From Syngnathus acus (taxonomy: Eukaryota; Chordata; Actinopteri; Syngnathiformes; Syngnathidae), in contig NC_051087.1 of NCBI RefSeq assembly GCF_901709675.1, positions 9,016,884 through 9,080,883 on the forward strand: DNA of 64,000 nt, read 5' to 3'. Positions 1-31,154 of this stretch are shown here, in pieces. The notes below the pieces were generated by a model. It worked only from the letters and a program-made list of their open reading frames with translations, was not told where the DNA came from and did not search any database. The position numbers were made by a program, and so were the translations under genes. Positions within the stretch are counted from its first letter, which is position 1, and every line of letters starts with the position of its first letter.

Positions 1-144
1 CTACAAATGCAGCATCCTTGTATGATTTAACAAGTAGCAGCTAAAAAGGAACACCATTGCTGGAGCATCTCAGGCATACATTACTTGGTCCAAGCTATGC
101 AAATTACTTTGGTCAATTGATTAATTTGTGCACATGCTCTACAC

Positions 145-493
145 CAGTGGTGTCGAACTCTGGCCCGCGGGCCAAATTTGGCCCACTGTGTAATTGTATT
201 TGGCTTGCAAAGACAAATTGTGCATCAACTTTGTGTCAATACTACAAATTGTCTTTACTTTCTAAAAATAGAGATGTTGCTAGTTTTTTTTTTCCATTCA
301 TCTTTTTTAAAATGTGAACAGTTTTTATTAGTCTCTGATTTCAAAACTGGTTAGTCATCAGTTTGTTTTGTAGCTTTTACTGTATATAATATGAGGTAAT
401 CATACATTGATTTGGGTTGACAGTCATAATGGTCCTCCGAAGGAAACTATGACAACTATGCGGCCCGCGACAAAAATGAGTTTGACATCCCTG
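145..493. mobile_element. non-autonomous hAT-type miniature element, copy 1
   Basis: The element begins with CAGTGGTGTCGAACTC and ends with the near-complementary GAGTTTGACATCCCTG, a typical hAT terminal inverted repeat. It is flanked on both sides by the same 8-bp target duplication, CTCTACAC (137-144 and 494-501). The body contains the GC-rich GGCCCGCGGGCC palindrome. At 349 bp with no credible transposase frame, it must have moved using enzyme supplied by a full-length relative. A second copy with the same ends lies at 52542-52887. Confidence 0.9.
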
Positions 494-2980
494 CTCTACA
501 CATTTACGTTGTCGGTGTCCCAGCACATTTACTGTCAAAATGGCACTTTTGTATGGCTAATTTTGGTCACCATGCTTCTCATTTGTGGCCGTTTGAGTGG
601 GTGTATAAAAGTAGAAAAGGGCCGTAAAAAAATGGTGAGCATATATATGAACTTAAATGTCTTTCTGTGAACTACTACAACAACATCATGTACCTAGCAT
701 CTATTAGTCCATTTACATACACACAGCAAAAACATTTGTCTACCAACATACAACATAATGCAACCATAATGTTATTGCCAGAGTTCCAGCAACACAGCAC
801 ACTACAAAGCAACTGTTGTTGCAAGTTAAACTGCAAACAATTTACGGCTAAAGCCTCTTACTGTATTCACCAAACTTTTTTGTCATTCCTCACTTTCATC
901 TGCTGTCTGCAACTAAGTAAACGGCGCCCAGGCTAAAAATAGATTTTGAATTGCTTTCTTTCCTCACAGATCCGGCCTTAGTCGTCCAACTTTACTTATG
1001 CACTGTATATCACTCGAAGCTTCATCTCCTCTCTGTTGTCTTGCCAAACCTACATCCATCAGCACCTCAAACTGCCTATCTTTATATTTGTGTCTGAACT
1101 ACACGATCATTTTTCATGTCTTCCTTTAAACTTAACCCTTCTCCCTTAGGTCTTGTTTTTTCTACTCCCCTCCCTTTCCTAGCCTCTAGTTTTCTGCCCA
1201 GTCGGTGGCAGGTCTTGAGAACAGCCGCTTGTGCAATACCAGATCCATATTTGGACACGCTGATGGAACCGTGGGATGAGACTCTCACATGATACTCCTT
1301 CAAATACCCTTCCCTTTCCTCTTTTTGATTTTTTTATTAGTACACACAGTTCAGTGAAATCTCCCTTTCTTTACGCCCTCCTGTTCACCATATGTGACTG
1401 TGCAAATTTACAAAGAGTCGGTTGGGAGTAAATAAAGACATATTAGCTGCGGGTGTGCATCTCTTCACAAAAGACGATTCAATACGATTCTCGATACATG
1501 GGGTTTGATATAATTCAATTTGAATTGGTTTCATTTTCTATGGCTGCAGCTTCTGTCAAGTTTATTAATATGCGACACGTAAAAGCTCCCCAAAGCCCAA
1601 ATGATCTCATTTAATTCATAGAAACAATCATCAGCAATGTCAAGTTTGCTTAAGTGATGAAGTAAGCATTGCATTTGTTGTTCCTATAATCATTGCAGTT
1701 GCAAGATCTACGTTGGCTCAATTTGTCTCGCTCGGGTATCCGTAGCAGAAAGTAGGCAGCAAAACATGTCAGCCTCCTGTAAAATGAGCTGAGACCCTCG
1801 TTACGTAATGATTAAGCTTAGTGTTAATGCTCACTTGTTGATGTTCATATCCTTGGCCGTAGAGAGATCTAGAGCATCAAAATATCCAAAGAATTGCAAC
1901 AATCGGCTGGAGTGTGGCTTCTCGAGAGATGTGGCGACACACACCATCGACGTCACACTCACAAACACGCACATACACACAGCTGCTCAATGCACGTAAG
2001 TAATGCACTTCACACTAAGTGCCTCTGGTGTTCTGTGGTAGACAGTGCTCGAGTGAGAAATGACCAAGCTTGCCTCTATGTAAAGGAACCCATGCATGTC
2101 TCCTGAGGTACTTCTGCACTTTGCAAGAAAGGTCTGTTAATCCAGCAAACACGCATGAGAAATTTCTGAAATTATGGCAACTCCATGTGAACTTTTAATG
2201 CACTGTCTCGGATGAAACATAAAGCGTCCTCTTAAGGCACAAAGACAAAAAAAAAAAAAAGAAAAAATTATAATAACTCCCCGAGCTACCCTAAGATAGA
2301 CTGTGGGAACTCCATGGAAAAAGGTCATGACCAGAAGATATGCGGCTTGTTCTCCATTCTTCCTCCCTCTTCTTCTTTCTAATGTCTTTCCACACAACAC
2401 TGCTGTTTACTTGCACACCTCTTTGTCTAATACTCTCCATAGTCCCTTCCCTGAGATTTTCTGGTCTACCAGTTTTAAAGACCACGAAAGCAGGTGATTT
2501 AGGGGTCGCCATGGCAATAAGAGACAAGAGTTGCCTTTTAATATGAACATCAAATGCTATTTGAAGCTGTTAGTTCGAAGCTAAATCACCTTTATATTGC
2601 TTTAAATGCTTTGTGAAGCACAATTTACTTTGGTGTATGTTTCAAGGCAGACGACAGTGATTGAAATTGATAGAAGCACGTTCAATCAAAATCTCTGTCA
2701 AAGGTAACCATGACAGTACGGCAACCTGAGATCCATTTAGACAAACCCTACAGACTTTGGCTCCTCATAAAATTTGCTCACGCCATTAAAAGGCCTGTCA
2801 TTATAGAGTACAGACACTCATCATTTAAAAAAATGCATACGTTATTATCAAATGCACTATGCAAGTCCTGTGAAAATATTTAAATATTCCAACTTACAAA
2901 GTGGACCATAAATGTAAAATGACCTCACATAGAGTGTTCACAACTGTGACAACATCCATGAGATGCAACACCTCGTCTCG

Positions 2981-3042
<62 letters not shown>

Positions 3043-3086
3043 CCATCCATCCATCCATCCATCCATCCATCCATCCATCCATCCAT
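2981..3086. repeat. compound microsatellite (AATC)n-(ATCC)n
   Basis: Fifteen perfect AATC units at 2981-3040 are followed directly by about eleven ATCC units at 3041-3086. The junction between the two related tetranucleotides suggests one repeat arose from a point change in the other and then expanded. An open frame reads through it only because a 4-bp period cycles all three frames without stops. Confidence 0.97.
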
Positions 3087-5274
3087 CATATGTTGTGCCT
3101 GATGCTTGTTCTCACCACCTCAGTCGGGAACAACTTAACTAAACCGGTACAACCCTTTGAGTTATTTATTGATCTTACTCTATCTTGTTTTAAAATTGTG
3201 TTTAAAGACCTTGAAAAATCTTCCCTAGGGTGTTTTTCTATATCGCAGGTTTCAATTATTGCAAGGGTGTTCTGAAATGTAACCCACACAAAGGAGGAGA
3301 ATTTACCAAACTATATCTCTCTTACAAGGACATCTAATGGCCATTCTGATGAGCTCCATGCAGTAAAATCTGTTGTTTTTTTTGGTATGAAAACACAATA
3401 TAATCCAATAATTTTGTACCTCCAGTCTGTTATGTGATCAGCAAGTTCCATCACTGCATGAATGGGGAAAAAAAGTGTTTTCACTACACTGTGTAACTAA
3501 TAACATCAACAATAGCTCCATTCTATTTAAGAGTAAGCCAAAATTCTGACTGCCAAGACTATGAAATCTGAAGCGGCTTAATGATTTTTTTTTCGAGTGC
3601 AAAATGGTATTTACAACCACATTGTTCAAACTGAATGCTTAATAAAATGCTCTAAGTATTGATGAAAACACAGCACAAACTAGTTCTTGAAGGTTGAAAG
3701 TATTGTGTCGTAAATGTGCTGTAATTTCAAGACAGCACACATTGGCATGGAAAAAAATATTAGACCACCTCATTTTCTTCAATTTCTTGTTCATTTTGAC
3801 GGTGGTACCACTCAAGGTGTATCATGTGACTAATGGGCAGAAAAGAAAACAAAGACCCTAATATCACAAGTTCACAATTTAGCCAACATGGAAATAAAAA
3901 GATTTAGAAGGCAAACATTTTTAGAAGTGAAACGATCAGAGATAATCGAAGGGAAATAAAAAAAAGCCGAGAGGGACTGGCCTGGTTACAATTAAGCCTC
4001 GATCCATCCATCCATCTTGTCGCTTGCATATTTAAGTGGCACGTTTGAGTCAACGTAAACTAACTAGCTGGAGGGCATGGACTTCCCACTACAACGCCCT
4101 GTAAAGAAGAATGGGCCTGTGTAGCCAAAGAGACACTAAAGCACATGCGGGCCATGCACCTGTTTACACAAACAAATAAATTCAAAAAAAAGCATTCCAT
4201 GTGTACACTATTGTTGAAGATCCAGACCTCAAATGTGGAAACTCTACAATACACTGCATTTGTTAAAAAGCCAGCATTGTGTAACTGAGATAGGAGGATT
4301 CAACCAATTGAGCCTAAAAAGCTCAACAGATTAAACAAATCTGCTTATAAAATAGCTATCAAGAAACCAATTGATTTAAGTGCACATTCAGAAAATGATT
4401 TTATTTCAATTTCGGTTTTTCACTTTTGCACGGGATCCTTCCAGTTCCTCCCGTATACATTTACTCCAGTCGTTTGTTAGCCTCAGCATAATTCCTTCAC
4501 ATCACCTCCGATAAATAAATACATACTCGACTACATAAATGGGGACACCATGTATGAGATAGTTTGACGCCTCACAAAGGGAAAGAGGCCGGGACACTTT
4601 TCCTACACAAACAGTCTCGAAGGGAAATTAGATTGCATTCATAACTTCGCCCGCAACAAAAGCTGCGTATCACTATCAGTCTGTTGTTGTTATTCACTCG
4701 GAAAATACAGAATGATGACATGCTTGTTTAGAGTCAAGTGCGAATACTGTCTGACACAAGGTCTTTGCTCACTCAAGACCATCACACAGCTCACAGCTCT
4801 GGACTTCTCCTAACATGATGGATACTTTTCTCAACAGAATTCAAAACATTCAAAGCTCAAAATGGTTGCTAAGAGTGCTAAACCCTACCGTATGTACCAA
4901 GGTAACTTTCTTTCCATACATGATAACTAATCTGGTTGTATTATTCATCTATTTTCTTAATCTAGGTCCTGTCCCAGCTGTGCCACAACCATTTCTTGAC
5001 TATTTTAGCCACAAAACACATTCCACTCACATAATGTGCAAGTTACGGGTGCGCTAATCTCCTAATCTTATCACCATGTTCTCTTGCTCATCTAGTGGAC
5101 CGTTTCAACAAGACAAACTAGTCAGATAACATACTTCAATGCTCTCAGGCATGCAGTGACCCAACTCAAGCCTTGGTGACCGAGGACTAAAGTTCACAGA
5201 GATATTTAGATGTTCAACGCTCTTCCTTTGAAAGTGCACTCTAAGAAAATAAGAGGTAAACAACATTGACTCAC

Positions 5275-7156
5275 CCTTCAGCTTCTCCACCACACTTTCT
5301 CCAGCTCGCTCCACCACTTGACCATCCTCCCGCTGGTAACGGTCATCCAGGAACTGAGCGGTGGCTTCAGACAGATGGACCTTGCCTGCCACGCCAAGCT
5401 GCTCCATCAGGTTGGCCAGATTGACATCGTTTGACCATACGTCAAACTTGAAGCGCTTCATTCCGAGAATCCCGCACAGAACGGTGCCGGTGTGGACACC
5501 GACACGCATGCTGACGCTTTCACACGTCTCCTGGCAAAATTGCTCGATGGCCTGGATCATACCGAGGCCCATCTCCACACAGCAGTAGGCGTGGTCAGGT
5601 CTAGGCTCAGGGCAACCTGCGACGCAGTAATAACAATCACCCAGTGTGCTGATCTTCTCACAACAGGTTAGTTCACAGAGACGGTCGAATCGTCCAAAGA
5701 GATCATTGAGAAGACCGACCAAGGCTGGTGCAGACTTATTGGCGGACATTTTAGTGAAGCCCACGATATCTGCAAAAAGGATGCTAACGGGTTCCATTCG
5801 TTTCATGTTGAAAGGTCGAAATATGATCTGTCCCCGCGGGATGGAGGTCTTCTTGCGTTTGTGGTTGTTGTGCGGGTAGTTCTTGGGACTGGTGGAATTT
5901 GGCGATGGCGAAGCTCCACCGACACCTCCGCCGGTGCCGATTGAGACAGCTGAGGCAGAGCAGGTACCGGAGGAATAACGCTTGCTACAGTTCTCGCTCC
6001 CGCCGCCCTCGTCGTCACCCTGCTTCATGAGCTCGTCGGCGACACGTCGGGGCATGACCGAGTGGATCATACGCTCCTTCAAGGCCTTCTCAACCCCGAG
6101 GTCCTTGCCATGCATGATGGCTTGTCCCACTTTGAGAAAGGTGCTGCGAGAGCGCACCTCTGACATAATGAACAAGTGGATACCGATGACGTGGACGCAC
6201 AGGTGAAGCAGCGCTTTGGCTGGACCTAGCCATCGAAGAGTGTCCGTTTCCCAATTGGAGCTGGAACTCCCTGAATGCGAATCGTAGCTTCTGTGAAGCA
6301 ACGGCAGCCACCCTAATGCCTCGAATAAAATAGAGTATAGGAACCCCAGCATCACTGAAGCATACAGACGCACATGGAGAACACTGTACAGCAACAGCAG
6401 GACCTCTATGCACAACGAGAAGGTAGCCACTGGCGAGATACAAATTGATCGTTGAAAGTCCGAAAAACGGTGTGAAGCATTTGCATGGTGAGCCCACTCC
6501 AGCTCAGTGTAGCCCGCAGTCTGGATCTGCGGGGCCAAAGTGATGGCGAAGGTGACCGCAATCAGGAGCAGTGACGTTTGGTTGTACAGTTGCGTGTAGT
6601 AATGAGTTAAGGTGAACAAGAAGAGGAGCACTAAGAGGACCAAAAAGGAGGCGGTGGGAGCCAGGAAGGTCATGGGATGGCAGCGGTCACGATTGACACC
6701 AAAGTAAATGGCCCAGAGCACAGCCGCCACGGCCAGGTAGAACAGGACATAACGAAAACGCCGCTGAGTCTGGGGAAAGCACCTCTCTTGGCACGCCTCC
6801 TCCAGGATGGGCGAGTCAAACTTGGGGTCCCAGCACTGGGCAGCGGAGCGCTCAAACAGCGGCGGTGCCTTCCTGCGCACCCTTGTTGCCGAGGTCACAG
6901 CCTGTCTGGAGTCTGCGGAGCTGCAGCTGGAGGAAATACTGTATTTGTGGAGGTTAGGGTTCATTTTACTTCTATCCTCGCGGCCTCGGACTCCTCCGAC
7001 GACACTGGTGGGAGGCCTAACCGCCTCACGATGTTGCACGTGTGGCGTCAGCGTACTGTTGGTAATCCGTACGGTCACGTCACCATCCCTGTTGGAATTG
7101 CAGCTGACTTCTGTGGCGTGCATGAGAAGCTGCCGGTGTTGTTGCAGCGTGGCCAT
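5275..7156 (-). CDS. adcy9: adenylate cyclase type 9, first coding exon (N-terminus to C1 domain)
   Basis: This membrane adenylyl cyclase exon makes the first 627 residues of the protein. The N-terminus carries the family motif YSISSSCSS, followed by FPQTQRRFRY just before the first membrane span. Six hydrophobic spans follow, then the coupling helix (SRSTFLKVGQ, LKERMIHSVMP). The C1 cyclase domain runs from about residue 455; its metal-binding aspartates are in FADIVGFT (D463) and LGDCYY (D507). Type 9 is the divergent, forskolin-poor isoform, and the wording of these motifs fits it better than other isoforms. I chose the ATG at 7156 because it starts MATLQQHRQ, like the mammalian protein; an in-frame ATG at 7225 would add 23 unmatched residues. 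The exon ends in phase 1 after KLK-G at a GTGAGT donor. Remaining exons lie left of the window. Confidence 0.95.
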
Positions 7157-9000
7157 ATTGAGGCGAGAAAGGAGGGCCGAGGGAGTGGAGTTAAATATTA
7201 ATAGCTTCGAATGGCGCTCAGGCAATTAGATGTGTTGCGTGGGCGCTGTGTGTTCACATGTGGCACTGCGGGGAGGGAAGAACGGGGAGGGCGCAAAAGG
7301 TGTTTTTGCTGGAATAATCACGCTGAGGCGCACACGTCTTTGCTCCACGCACAGGAGCCGAAACACTCACTCGCACCGTTCCACCTTATTGAGCTGCTCA
7401 TGACGAGACCCTGGATTTACGTCACTACTCGCATTACAAGCGTCACTCTGCAAAAGAGCGTCGGAGTTTCTCCACAGCAAAACAACAGTCACAAACGAGT
7501 CCGTCTCCAACACTGATCATCCATGGTTGCGTCGCAAAAGCACATCCAGATGTGGGCTGTCAACAGTTGGTGATGTGTACAAAAGTTAAAACGGTCCCTA
7601 GCAGCTCTGCAACAAATGGCACCTTCACTCAGTCCAGTGGCCTTTTAAAACTCCACCGCTGCAGCAGCCTTAAACTTACAAAAATGCTGGCGAGATTTAA
7701 AAATGTTTTTCAAAAATATTTTTGGATGGGGATGGTTTCTGAATCAGGCAACTTTACCTTGTGCATTCCTTCTCAAGCAGCCTGCTGAACAATTGGATTT
7801 CCGTGCATTCATTCCTTCCATCGTTAGTCTTATAAATCTTCCCGAGAGTGGGATTTCGGAGCCCAATCCATGACCAGAATCCAGCTCGTATACAAGGCCT
7901 GGCAAACAGGCAGGCCTATTCCCATAGATCCAGCCCCGTCCTTTCCTGAACTGCCGCTCCGGATCTTCTCCGTGTGTGCCCCCCCACCCCCCCTCTCTAC
8001 CTTCCAAAGAGGGTTGGGAGAGGTATGTGCTATTCCGAGAGCGTAATCCGAAAAGAGAAGCAGAGAAAATACCAACCACTGGCCCAAATTAGCGTCGCTT
8101 TGCCTCAACTGGGAGTGACTGCAACTTGTTGCGCGCAGTTGGCAAAACATACAAGATACGAGGAACAGCCTGGGTCGAGGCTGCTCTATAAATAGTGATG
8201 ATCAAAGCTCAGCAATAGTAACAACACAACGCGGGATTTAACATTCGAATACTTTTTCTCCATATATCCAGCGGCGTTGGATTCCAGAGAGGTGTGGTTG
8301 TGGTAAAAATGTACTACTTTCAATTCAAGTCGTGCAAAACGTCAGCCTCAGAGCACGTCTCCAAAAAAAAAGTTGTTGTTTTTTCCCCACGCCGTATTTC
8401 CTGCGTTTAGAGAGGAGACCCAGTGAGGGCTGCAGTTATTTGGAGCTCGATTTCCTCCCTTCACATCCCCCCTGGGCGAAGAAGTGAGAAATCCCCAGAG
8501 CAAACAAGAGGAAACCCTCGCGCGTATCCTTGCAAAGACGATCCAAAGGCAGCCAAAAACAGACAGTAGACTTCTTATCGGAACCAACTCCTCAGGGTCT
8601 AGATGGCACTAGTTTGTCTGGATGTGTGTGTGCGTCCGACACACATTGGAGTGCACGCTCAGGCTTGTGTGCGTCCTCTTCAGTCCACCGCTTGTCACCT
8701 CCCTTTTGCAAGCCTCTCGCTTTGGCTAAAACGCGGGTTTTATCTATCCGGGCAAGACACTCCCGTGGATGCTTTGCGTGTTAACCGGGCGAACGGAACA
8801 TCCACACGCCTGGAGGTGCCACCATCTTCGCTGTGACGGGCTCGGAAATCCTCCCCCAGCTGTTGTGGCGGTGTGGGATGGTGGGACCAGCTTGTAAAGC
8901 TCGACGCCATGGCAGAACAATACTACTTCCGTTCAAAACAGCGCATGAAAGTCCCAAATACTCCACCGCTCTTAGACTGTGTATGAGTACATGAATTTAT
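7157..9000 (-). promoter_or_regulatory. adcy9 5' UTR and upstream flank
   Basis: This is the DNA just upstream of the adcy9 start codon on the minus strand. It is more GC- and CpG-rich than the DNA around it, as expected for a 5' UTR and promoter, but I cannot place the transcription start. A CRE-like TTACGTCA lies at 7417-7424, and a perfect MEF2-type CTATAAATAG at 8186-8195. Several open frames here look like chance products of the GC-rich sequence, with no recognisable protein. Confidence 0.5.
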
Positions 9001-10980
9001 TCACTCGCTGGTACAGAGAACCAATCCTTGATTATTCCATGACACCCTGCAGTTGTGACGATAATGTGTTTTATTTTAATGAAATGTTTTCATCTTTTCT
9101 TGAATATAATAATATATTTTCTTAAATATATATCTGCAACCGTTACAACTGTTTGCAAATATCTGAATAATGTCTTTGGGACCGTTTCCATCTTCTCCAA
9201 CCAACATTCATAAACACCCGCAAATCGCCACTTAGTGTTATGTCTGTCTGTCTGTCCGTTTGTCTATCTGTATCTTTCTGTCCATCCATCTACCCATTTG
9301 TCTAGTACTTCCTTCGAGATTAAAATAGAGAGGGAGAAAGAGAAGGAAAAAGACAAGACTTCGCTCCAATACTGAAAATATGCTTTTATTTCCTAAATCC
9401 AATTCTGAGTTTCCGTTTGGTCCCTATGTCGTATAGGTGTCTTGACACAGCTGGAGATGGGTGGGTTTCCACAATGAGTGTCCGTTCAGGTCACATGTCA
9501 CTGACTGACTGCCTTAACGTGCTTAAAGGAGGAGCAACCACACTCAACTTGTTCTTTCCCTGACTATATATATGTTATTTTTTCTTTGCATGGACTTCAT
9601 AACAGTCCAATCCTTAAATCTCTATGTGCTGAAGACCATAAGGTGTTATGACACATTTCTATTTTTAATCATTACTTCCAGGAGAAGTTAAAGTGATGAG
9701 ATTGTCAACAGCAGGCTTGCACACTGCTTGACAATAAGCATGCTAATTCACTGACTCATTGTGAGTGTGTTTGTGTGCTTGTACTTTTCTGGTGATAACA
9801 ATGAAATATGATTCCAATAAACCATAACCCCTGTGTGCATTGTTCAAGTGTGTTTACCAGTGGCATGTGGATGACGTGTGCACGCGTGTGTGTACTTGTA
9901 TTTGAGAGCTTCCACAAGAGTCCTTTTCATAGAGCTGATAAAGCTGCACCGATAAAGTCTCTGTTAGCACTTTGGCCAATAGGCTTGGCAAACACACTTC
10001 ACATACACGTTTTATGAGGTCACATATGTACAAATGGAACTTTAATTGCAGCCATACACGTGCTTGTCAGGTTTTGTATGTGTCAGATCATCCTGGGATT
10101 TCCAGGTTGACCAATGTTTTATAGTTTTGCTATTATTTGATTGTTTTTATTCACTATTTTATGAGAGCAATGGGTGAACAAAAAAGTAAAAAAAAATTAA
10201 ACTGTGGACGGAAACCGGAAAGCACAATTGAGAATTATTAAAGGTTTCCTTGAAATATGCAGACAGAGTGTCCAGTGGTAATCATTGAAGGTTTTCCTGT
10301 ATCTTAAGTGAACTTTACACTCTGTATGACTCTTAGATTAAAGTTTAACAAATTGATTAAAGGCATCTTCTAGTCTAGTGGATGATCTGCAAGACATACT
10401 AGTTTTTGCTTTTAGCAGAATGTGTTTTGGTATCTACTTACTCTCATTCAAACCCATCAATAATGCACCATTATGAGGTTTTGCATATACAGTATTAATA
10501 AAAATATATATTTTCAATGTTGGTGTTTTCAATGGTGTCTTTGTAGGCTCAGAGAAGAAACAGTGCAGAAGATTTGATGAATTTTACTCAAAGGAAATCA
10601 CAGAAAAGAAAAATTATGACAGACCTGAACTGATGAACCCGAAGCAAGCAGCATAGAAAATGTGGATTAAATTTACAAAACTGAAAAAAGGTCTCTATAG
10701 GAAAATGTTCTCTGTGCATGCAAAATAGAATACATAAACCATTTTTATTTTGATGAGCACTTGTCTGGTTATCAAAACATGCACCACAAATCCTCCAAGA
10801 CATGACAACGGAGCCAAGGTGGATTAAAACAGAACAGCAGATTTGACTTAGTCGTCAATCTTTGTAAGAGGCACAAAAAAGATAACAGTAGCAGTTTTTA
10901 AGCATCTTATCGGCAATGGCCTTCTCTGAGGATGAGAATAAATAATGTGCAAAAAGAAAATAAGAACAATAAGAATAATC
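9001..10980. other. intergenic DNA between adcy9 and srl
   Basis: AT-rich sequence between the adcy9 upstream flank and the srl 3' end. It contains short CTGT-rich simple repeats near 9240-9300 but no gene, RNA gene or mobile element that I can recognise. Confidence 0.6.
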
Positions 10981-10986
10981 TTTTGA

Positions 10987-10996
10987 TTTATTTATT
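10987..10996 (-). terminator. likely srl polyadenylation signals
   Basis: Two overlapping AATAAA hexamers read on the minus strand (TTTATTTATT on the plus strand). They lie about 335 bp past the srl stop codon, which would give a short 3' UTR. Other AT-rich hexamers are nearby, so the exact site is uncertain. Confidence 0.45.
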
Positions 10997-11328
10997 TTAA
11001 ATTTAACAATTGAATGTTTAGAAATGAATATTTCCGTTGTTAGAAGACGAAGTTGTGGAAGTTTTCACCAATAATGGTCAGCTATAACCTTTCTAGTTCT
11101 ACTTTATCAGCATGATGTCACATTGTTCTAAGACTATCTCTCACTTGTTAATTCATTCAGAATAAATAGAGTCTAAAATGTATGGGGTTCTATGACCCAG
11201 GTGAACATTCTGTTTTGCTCCCCATGTTCAGTTTTAAGAATCACAGCAGTGAGGATTCTTGCAGAAAAGCCTGTAGGCTACCACCATCTGCCGCTGTGAT
11301 TCCTGCGTTTGCAACATTCATATCCATC

Positions 11329-19927
<8,599 letters not shown>

Positions 19928-20750
19928 TTTGGCTGCCAGGGGCCTTCCCCTTCTCTTCCCAGGATATTTATACCCCTCAAGCAGAGTTCGGGGGCATGTG
20001 CCCAGTGGAGGTAGGGCACAGCAACTGTTTTGTTGCCCTGATTGGCCATTTCACCAGCTCTTCAAAGCTTCTATGCCTACTTTGGATTTCAGCACTAAAA
20101 AAAAAAAGGAGAATTATGATTATAGTGTAGTATATACACGATACTATACTGTAGTATACTATGAAATGTTGATGATTTCAAAGTAGTCACGTGTAATTCT
20201 AAAATTAAAAAAGGAGGATCATTTCTTGAGTCGTTACACTTAAGTGAATGTTTTATTTTCTCTGTCTCTCTCTCTCTCAGCAAATAAATCTGAAGGATTG
20301 TCAAAGGTATTTCAATAGATCACACCAATTTCAGAATATTTTTTCGGAATATTTTCTGCAAATAAATTTGAAGGATTGTCAAAGGTATTTCACTCAATAA
20401 ACGATACCAACTTCAGAATATTTTACTCGGTCAATCCAGGTTATCCTTGTTCCTAGCCGGAACATAAAATAGGACGACCCCTTCAACTCTGATATCCGGT
20501 TTTTACACCGGAAGCGATCTTGATTGGCTAAGAGCTGTTGCTATGACTTCTGGTCCAGACGCTTCGGCGTCTACAAATTCTCACATACAACTTTTCACAC
20601 ATTTATTCTTTGAGCATGTGTGCAGGAGCGAAATTAACCTGTTTTTGGATGTAAACTGAAAATATTCTTTTCACAAGACGAATCATTGTGGCGTCAAATT
20701 GTGTCATCCATCGAACAGAATAGAGCGATTAAAGATCTAATGTCATCAAG
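19928..20750. promoter_or_regulatory. divergent promoter region between srl and wdr19
   Basis: The start codons of srl (minus) and wdr19 (plus) are only 823 bp apart, so both promoters lie here. The srl side has a TATA box, TATAAATA, at 19972-19965 on the minus strand. A start about 30 bp downstream would leave a 5' UTR of only about 15 nt. E-boxes CATGTG (19994-19999) and CAACTG (near 20022) lie upstream of it, as is common for muscle genes. The wdr19 side has ETS-like CCGGAAG near 20506, an inverted CCAAT box (ATTGG, 20523-20527) and an RFX X-box-like half site GTTGCTATG at 20537, which fits a ciliary gene. All are motif matches only. Confidence 0.55.
20280..20424. repeat. two-copy tandem duplication, period about 78 bp
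   Basis: The block starting GCAAATAAATCTGAAGGATT at 20280 is repeated from 20358 with a few substitutions and a short insertion. Both copies end in CAGAATATTTT. The duplication lies inside the srl-wdr19 divergent promoter region and widens the spacing between the two core promoters. Confidence 0.85.
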
Positions 20751-30805
<10,055 letters not shown>

Positions 30806-30869
30806 AGGTGACAGCCCTGTTCCACTCAGCCTGTTGAGATTTAATAGAATTTCCTCTTTTCACTTCGAT

Positions 30870-31017
30870 CAGGGGTGGGCAGTCATGGTCAGATAATAAG
30901 CAAGGTCTGCAGAAGCTGGATAACAATCCTGATCATTTGACTCAGGTATGTTGCAGCAGGGAGACCTATAAAACCTGCAGGACACCAGCCCTTGAGGACC
31001 GGAATTGCCCACCCCTG
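30870..31017. mobile_element. 148-bp hAT-type miniature element in the wdr19 3' UTR
   Basis: The ends are CAGGGGTGGGCAGTC and, inverted, GAATTGCCCACCCCTG. Flanking 8-bp sequences are ACTTCGAT (30862-30869) and ACTTAGAT (31018-31025), identical at seven of eight positions, as expected for an aged hAT target duplication. It differs in sequence from the family at 145-493 and 52542-52887 but shares the CAG-G-GGTG terminal style. Confidence 0.88.
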
Positions 31018-31148
31018 ACTTAGATGGTCAGTACAGTGTACGAAGGACTGTTAATACGCTTATGATTTAAAGGGTCTTTAATTTGTTTTAAGTGTACTCT
31101 TCAATTGATACGAATGGGTAAAATTGAGATTCATTTTAAACTGTGTAA

Positions 31149-31154
31149 AATAAA
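31149..31154 (+). terminator. likely wdr19 polyadenylation signal
   Basis: AATAAA about 345 bp after the stop codon and the first canonical hexamer downstream of it. The convergent tfap4 transcript appears to end a few hundred bases further right, so the two tails need not overlap. Confidence 0.5.

Larger units (their letters stand above)
1..5274. other. adcy9 intron 1 (partial), no further exon seen
   Basis: This stretch lies 3' of the large adcy9 exon, which ends in a GT donor at 5274-5273 on the minus strand. The next adcy9 exon is therefore expected at lower coordinates. I found no frame here resembling the rest of the first cyclase domain, the second membrane block or the second cyclase domain, so those exons lie left of the window. 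The intron holds a hAT-type miniature element at 145-493 and an AATC/ATCC microsatellite at 2981-3086. The remainder is AT-rich and shows no gene I can support. Confidence 0.7.

Noticed and set aside
2981-3086. CRISPR-like regular repeats
   Set aside because: Four-base units without spacers in a vertebrate genome; a plain microsatellite. None of the other tandem repeats has repeat-spacer structure.
2901-3275. 124-codon frame with NQSI and HPSI runs
   Set aside because: It is the translation of the AATC/ATCC microsatellite; no recognisable protein on either side.
3740-3870. Sequence around GGAAAAAAATATTAGACCACC, reminiscent of dispersed fish repeats (also faintly near 42340)
   Set aside because: I could not find inverted ends or a target duplication, so I cannot call an element with boundaries.
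6677-7229. Plus-strand frames opposite the adcy9 exon
   Set aside because: Antisense shadows of a GC-rich coding exon; the minus-strand adcy9 protein explains the sequence fully.
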